Part shown: positions 60,318 to 64,000 of the stretch, piece after piece
Layout of the letters: each line of letters opens with the position of its first letter
How positions within the stretch are numbered: the first letter of the stretch is position 1
NCBI RefSeq assembly: GCF_000021545.1
Contig: NC_012438.1
Location: forward strand, 990,003 to 1,054,002
From: Sulfurihydrogenibium azorense Az-Fu1
Lineage (GTDB): Bacteria; Aquificota; Aquificia; Aquificales; Hydrogenothermaceae
Direction: 5' to 3'
Length of the DNA stretch: 64,000 nucleotides
The notes under the pieces: model-generated
Databases searched by the model: none
Told to the model about the DNA's origin: nothing
What the model saw: the letters and a program-made list of their open reading frames with translations, nothing else
Program-made: the position numbers and the translations under genes

Positions 60318-62855
60318 CTACTTAACCTCTTTCAAATATTTATTCTTAATATAAGATACAGCCTCTTCTTTGTTTTTAAATTGGTCATTTAAATATTTTA
60401 CAAAAATATCTTCTAATATAGTCTTAAATTCAGGAGAAGGTTTTAATCCAAGTTCAATAAGGTCTTCTCCTTTTATTAGGGGATTTTTTTCTTTTTTCAG
60501 TACATCTATTATGCCTTTAAATTTATTACTGTCTAAAAAGGACATTAAAGCTGGTAAAAACTCTTTATTGAAAGATTTTAATATTCTATATAAAGTGTAC
60601 TTGTTTTGAGATTCTTTTACTATTTTAAAAGCTGATAGAAACTCATCTATGTATTTAGCCTCTTTCTCAAAGTGATATTTTTTTAAAAGATTGTAAACTA
60701 TCTCTTGGGGGTAGTTTGATAAAAGTACATACAGGTAGTTAGAAGAAGTAGGAAAGTCTGTATTTAAAATCTCTTTTAATATTAAAAAGTTGTCTTGGAG
60801 TTTAACAAGGAGTTTTTCTTTTTCTTTGTCTAACGTAATTCCAAATAGTTTATATAAAACTTTGTACTTATCCATCAGTTTTAGTATATCTAAAACCTTT
60901 TCTTCTTTAAAAGTTAGGTTTAACTCTAAGTTTATCCTTCCTGTAGGTGCAAAGTTCAAAAGGTCTTTTTCTACGGCGTGCTTTAAAAGGCTTTCTGTCT
61001 TTTTTTCTAACTTAAATTCCAGTCTTCCAGCAAACCTTAAAGCCCTTAAAATCCTGATAGGGTCTTCTACAAAGCTAAGTGTATGTAGTATTCTAATTCT
61101 TTTTTCTTTTATATCTACAAGACCATTAAAATAATCTATAAGCTTTCCAAAGTTTGAGTAGGTTATCTCTATTGCCAGTGTGTTTATTGTAAAGTCTCTT
61201 CTGTAGAGGTCTTCAAAGAGAGTTGCTTTTTCTACTTTAGGGTATGAACCTGGTGAGTCATATTCTTCTTTTCTTGCAGTTGCAAAATCAAGCTTTAAAC
61301 CATTTGGAAAAACTATATTTCCTGTCATAAACTCTGGATAAACGTGATAGGTTAAGTTGTTTTCTTTTGCATACCTTTTTATAAGGTCTATTGCAGAACC
61401 TTCAACTATTATATCTATGTCTAAACTTTGTTTTCCTAAAACTATGTCCCTTACAACTCCTCCTATTATAAAAGACTTGTATCCTAACTTCTCTGAAAAC
61501 TGTCCTATATCTTTTAGTAAATCCAACACATCTTTAGGAAAGAACCTTTTTAGTCTTTCTAAGTAGTTAACCGTTTTAACTTTTGAAGACAAGTTAAATA
61601 AGGGTTTATCATCACTTAATCCTGCTAAGGTGTTTACAATATCTTTTTTGTATATAACTCCTTTGTAAAATCCTTTTTCTACAACTGGAAAGATGTCTGT
61701 TTCGTAATTTGATGTAAGTTTTAGAAGCTGGAGGAAAGTTGTGTTAGGGTTTAGGGTTATAAAGTCTTCTGTAAAGGTAATTGCCTTTTCGTCTTTTAAA
61801 CCGTGTTTTATAGCGTTGTTTATTATCTTATCTGTAAGTATTCCTGCATACTTTCCTGACTGTAAAACAACTACATACTTATACCTACCCATAACTGATT
61901 TTACTTGATTTAAACTTAAGTTTGACTCTACAACTGGAAGGTCGTTTTTTATAAACTGGGATATGGTTTTATCTTTACCTGATATTAGGTATGTTAAGAA
62001 GTTTTTTATTTCGTTGTAATCAAAGCCTACAATAGTAGTAGAAGCTGCAAAAGGATGTCCTCCTCCATCAAGTTGGGACATTATTTTACTTAGGTCTATA
62101 TCTTTATCCTTTGACCTTCCGATAATAGTTTTTTTTGATTTTTGATTTATAACTAAAAAGTAGGCGTCAGCTTCTTCAAAAGGTTTTACATACTTCAAAA
62201 TCCAAGCAACATCTTTACTGTACTTTCTTATAAGGTTAGATATTAAAACTTTTTTATTTTCTACAGGTAATGTTTCAACGTTTTTTATGATTTCCCTTAA
62301 TACTTCTGAGTCTTCTAAATCAAAAGTATCAGACACTATATACTTTAACTTAACTAAATCAATTCCAATATTTAAAAGGTAGTTGTAAGCTTTTAAATCT
62401 CTACTGGTAGTTCCTAAAAATTTAAACCCTCCTGTATCTTCGTATATTCCCAAAGCTAAGATTGTTGCATCTTCAGTGTCTAACTTTACTTTCTGTTTTT
62501 TTATTTTTTCTACTATAATGGTAGATAAAGAACCTGTTTTGTAAATATAGATTTTGATGTTTTTATTTTTTAAGTCTTTTTTAGGATGGTGGTCAAAAAT
62601 CTCAATAGGAATGTCTAAGTCTGGAATAGTCTGACTGTCAACTACAAAAGCTTTTTTAACTTTTGAAAAATCTACTTCTTGCTTTTTTAAAATTTTTTGT
62701 TTAACTCTATCTTGAAAAATTTCTAAAGTTTTTCTTAGTTTGTAGTCATAACTGTTTGGAAGGATTATGTAAGTATCTGGAAAAAGTAGCGTCAAACCGT
62801 AAGCAGATGAAAAAGCGTCTAAGTCTGACCCTTCATCTAAAATTACAACTTGCAA
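60318..62855 (-). CDS. DHH-CBS-tRNA nucleotidyltransferase fusion (CCA/CC- or A-adding enzyme)
   Basis: 845 aa. An N-terminal DHH phosphoesterase (LDEGSDLDAFSS, IFDHHPKKD at about 90) leads into a DHHA1 part (DGGGHPFAAST). Two CBS repeats follow, then a class II nucleotidyltransferase head (IIGGVVRDIVLGKQSLDIDII near residue 465, RRDFTINTLAI, and RILRALRFAGRL). In Aquifex aeolicus CCA synthesis is divided between a CC-adding and an A-adding enzyme, one of them a long protein of this kind. Which step this one performs cannot be read here. Start TTG 62855 behind TAGGAG. Confidence 0.88.
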   Translation of the reverse strand: MQVVILDEGSDLDAFSSAYGLTLLFPDTYIILPNSYDYKLRKTLEIFQDRVKQKILKKQEVDFSKVKKAFVVDSQTIPDLDIPIEIFDHHPKKDLKNKNIKIYIYKTGSLSTIIVEKIKKQKVKLDTEDATILALGIYEDTGGFKFLGTTSRDLKAYNYLLNIGIDLVKLKYIVSDTFDLEDSEVLREIIKNVETLPVENKKVLISNLIRKYSKDVAWILKYVKPFEEADAYFLVINQKSKKTIIGRSKDKDIDLSKIMSQLDGGGHPFAASTTIVGFDYNEIKNFLTYLISGKDKTISQFIKNDLPVVESNLSLNQVKSVMGRYKYVVVLQSGKYAGILTDKIINNAIKHGLKDEKAITFTEDFITLNPNTTFLQLLKLTSNYETDIFPVVEKGFYKGVIYKKDIVNTLAGLSDDKPLFNLSSKVKTVNYLERLKRFFPKDVLDLLKDIGQFSEKLGYKSFIIGGVVRDIVLGKQSLDIDIIVEGSAIDLIKRYAKENNLTYHVYPEFMTGNIVFPNGLKLDFATARKEEYDSPGSYPKVEKATLFEDLYRRDFTINTLAIEITYSNFGKLIDYFNGLVDIKEKRIRILHTLSFVEDPIRILRALRFAGRLEFKLEKKTESLLKHAVEKDLLNFAPTGRINLELNLTFKEEKVLDILKLMDKYKVLYKLFGITLDKEKEKLLVKLQDNFLILKEILNTDFPTSSNYLYVLLSNYPQEIVYNLLKKYHFEKEAKYIDEFLSAFKIVKESQNKYTLYRILKSFNKEFLPALMSFLDSNKFKGIIDVLKKEKNPLIKGEDLIELGLKPSPEFKTILEDIFVKYLNDQFKNKEEAVSYIKNKYLKEVK

Positions 62856-62878
62856 ATTAATCTCCTACGATATATAAT
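62850..62878 (+). promoter_or_regulatory. Promoter of tRNA-Leu
   Basis: TTGCAA (62850-62855), exactly 17 bp, TATAAT (62873-62878). The tRNA begins 15 bp later. The -35 overlaps the start codon of the divergent nucleotidyltransferase gene. Confidence 0.7.
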
Positions 62879-62893
62879 ATTTATCTATTAAAT

Positions 62894-62977
62894 GCCCAGG
62901 TGGCGAAACTGGCAGACGCGCTGTCTTGAGGGGACAGTGCCCGCAAGGGCGTGTGGGTTCAAATCCCACCCTGGGCA
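62894..62977 (+). tRNA. tRNA-Leu (GAG)
   Basis: 84 nt with the long variable arm of class II tRNAs. Acceptor GCCCAGG/CCTGGGC, anticodon stem CTGTC/GACAG with loop TTGAGGG (anticodon GAG), variable stem TGCCCGCAAGGGCGT, T arm GTGGG TTCAAAT CCCAC, discriminator A. CCA is not encoded. It lies directly beside the gene for the enzyme that adds CCA or part of it. Confidence 0.97.
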
Positions 62978-62987
62978 CTCTTTAAAT

Positions 62988-64000
62988 CTATTCTCCTGCT
63001 ACCGTCAACCCTTCAACAACAACAGAAGGACTTCCAACATTACCGTAAAACTTCAAATCGTTTCCTACAAGTACAGCGTTTTTAAGTATATCTAAAAAGT
63101 TTCCTGCTATGGTTATACCCCTTACAGATTTTAAGACCTCTCCTTTGTGGTAGATAATTCCAGAAGCTCCCAGTGAAAACTCTCCTGATATTGGGTCTGC
63201 TGTGTGTAATCCCATAAGGTCTATTATGTATAAAACTTCATCAGCTTCTTTTAAGAATTGTGTTATGTTATCTTGTCCTGCCTCTACATAGAAGTTTGTA
63301 ATATCAACACTTGGAAGTGACCTAAAATCTCTTCTTACAGCATTACCTGTAGAAGATTGACCTGTTTTTTTAGCTGTGTAAAGGTTGTGTAAAAATCCTT
63401 TAAACACACCATTTTCAACTAAAACATTCTTTTTCTTTACTACACCTTCAGCATCGTAAGAAGAAGAGTATAGACCTTTTGGATATCTTCCATTATCAAC
63501 GATAGTTATCTTATGGCTAGCGATTTTTTCATCTATTTTATCTTTAAACAGTGTTTTTCCTTTTATCAGTGCATCTCCTGTGAAAGCGTAAGAGAATGTA
63601 GATAACAGTTCTGTCATGGCGTGAGGTGCAAGTAAAATAGTCATTTTCTTTGTTTCAATAGTAGTTGCATTTAATAAGGAGGTTGAGTGAAATACAGCTT
63701 CTGAGGCTATCTCTTCTAAGTTTAAATCTCCTAAAAATCTTGTAGAGTTATAACTCCATGCAATCTGGGAATCACCCTTATCTACTGCAACAGCTGAAAC
63801 CATAGCAGTGTAGTAAGTTCCCTTTTCTTCTATTTTTATACCATTTGAGTTAATCAAAGTTGTGTAAACAATGTTTTCTATAAATGTGGAGCTTCTTACG
63901 GCTTTTATTCTTTCATCTTTTAACTTTACTAACTTTTCCAGCTCTATAGCTTTTTCTAACTTTTCTTCAATTGGTAGATTGACGGCGAAAGTGTCAAAGT
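62988..64000 (-). CDS. pmbA: TldE/PmbA-family protease subunit (5' truncated by window edge)
   Basis: The frame is open to the last base of the window, beyond the TTG at 63857, so about 337 C-terminal residues are present. It has the glycine-rich STGNAVRRDFRSLPS, YDAEGVVKKKN and SGEFSLGASG of the TldE side. No HExxxH is seen in the visible part, unlike TldD, so it is the non-metal partner. It pairs with TldD (21.3-22.7 kb) to form the heterodimeric protease. The stop codon is 10 bp from tRNA-Leu. Confidence 0.93.
   Translation of the reverse strand, partial: FDTFAVNLPIEEKLEKAIELEKLVKLKDERIKAVRSSTFIENIVYTTLINSNGIKIEEKGTYYTAMVSAVAVDKGDSQIAWSYNSTRFLGDLNLEEIASEAVFHSTSLLNATTIETKKMTILLAPHAMTELLSTFSYAFTGDALIKGKTLFKDKIDEKIASHKITIVDNGRYPKGLYSSSYDAEGVVKKKNVLVENGVFKGFLHNLYTAKKTGQSSTGNAVRRDFRSLPSVDITNFYVEAGQDNITQFLKEADEVLYIIDLMGLHTADPISGEFSLGASGIIYHKGEVLKSVRGITIAGNFLDILKNAVLVGNDLKFYGNVGSPSVVVEGLTVAGE

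Overview
The window reads as a chromosomal segment of a thermophilic, AT-rich, flagellated, sulfur-metabolising bacterium. The best guess is the Aquificota, family Hydrogenothermaceae (Sulfurihydrogenibium-like). This is inferred from the low G+C, dense co-directional gene packing, the TusA/DsrEFH sulfur-carrier cluster, a periplasmic double rhodanese, and an 845-residue DHH-CBS-nucleotidyltransferase of the type found where CCA addition is split between enzymes. No 16S gene is present, so the assignment is not proven.

Layout. 1-11.5 kb is housekeeping: a 5'-truncated feoB, convergent glnD, then a tight forward run pgeF, accD, mobB, acyP, a LysM/LytM protein, an alaC-like aminotransferase and two dipeptide-type ABC permeases. 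11.5-16.4 kb is the accessory region: an orphan ORF, an 11-repeat CRISPR array, and a second array with a different repeat. The second array is split in two by a 2,571-bp block that sits exactly where one spacer should be. The block holds two fragments of one IS family, an O-antigen-ligase-like gene and an IS982-type relic. No cas gene is present. 16.5-24 kb carries guaA, a patatin, an ABC exporter lacking a conventional start codon, tpx, tRNA-Ala, tldD and an intact IS flanked by perfect 26-bp direct repeats. 24-34 kb carries an FlgN-like chaperone, a reductase, a znuCB-type transporter, rbgA, the thiF-tusA-dsrEFH-pdxA operon, ribD, gltA and a rhodanese.

34.8-38.2 kb is a flagellar filament cluster (fliC, flaG, fliD, fliS, fliT-like) behind a clear sigma-28 promoter. 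Then come yqhA, a copA that needs a -1 frameshift on an A9 run, a U32 protein, a two-piece GAF/GGDEF/EAL regulator, small ORFs, a phosphoesterase and an IS481-type element. That element ends one base before a small gene and appears to supply its ribosome binding site. 47.8-64 kb holds a second phosphoesterase, glnE, a DegP-like lipoprotein protease, a sigma factor, secDF-hisC, a frameshifted VIT1/CCC1-type transporter, upp, a two-component system, the DHH-CBS-nucleotidyltransferase, tRNA-Leu and a truncated tldE/pmbA.

Links between genes: glnD and glnE together imply PII and glutamine synthetase control. tldD and tldE are the two halves of one protease, 40 kb apart. The ThiF/TusA/DsrEFH proteins form a sulfur relay. 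Three genes (copA, the GGDEF-EAL regulator, the VIT1-like gene) are interrupted by one-base frame changes at short runs or Shine-Dalgarno-like sites. Only the copA site looks like classical programmed frameshifting.
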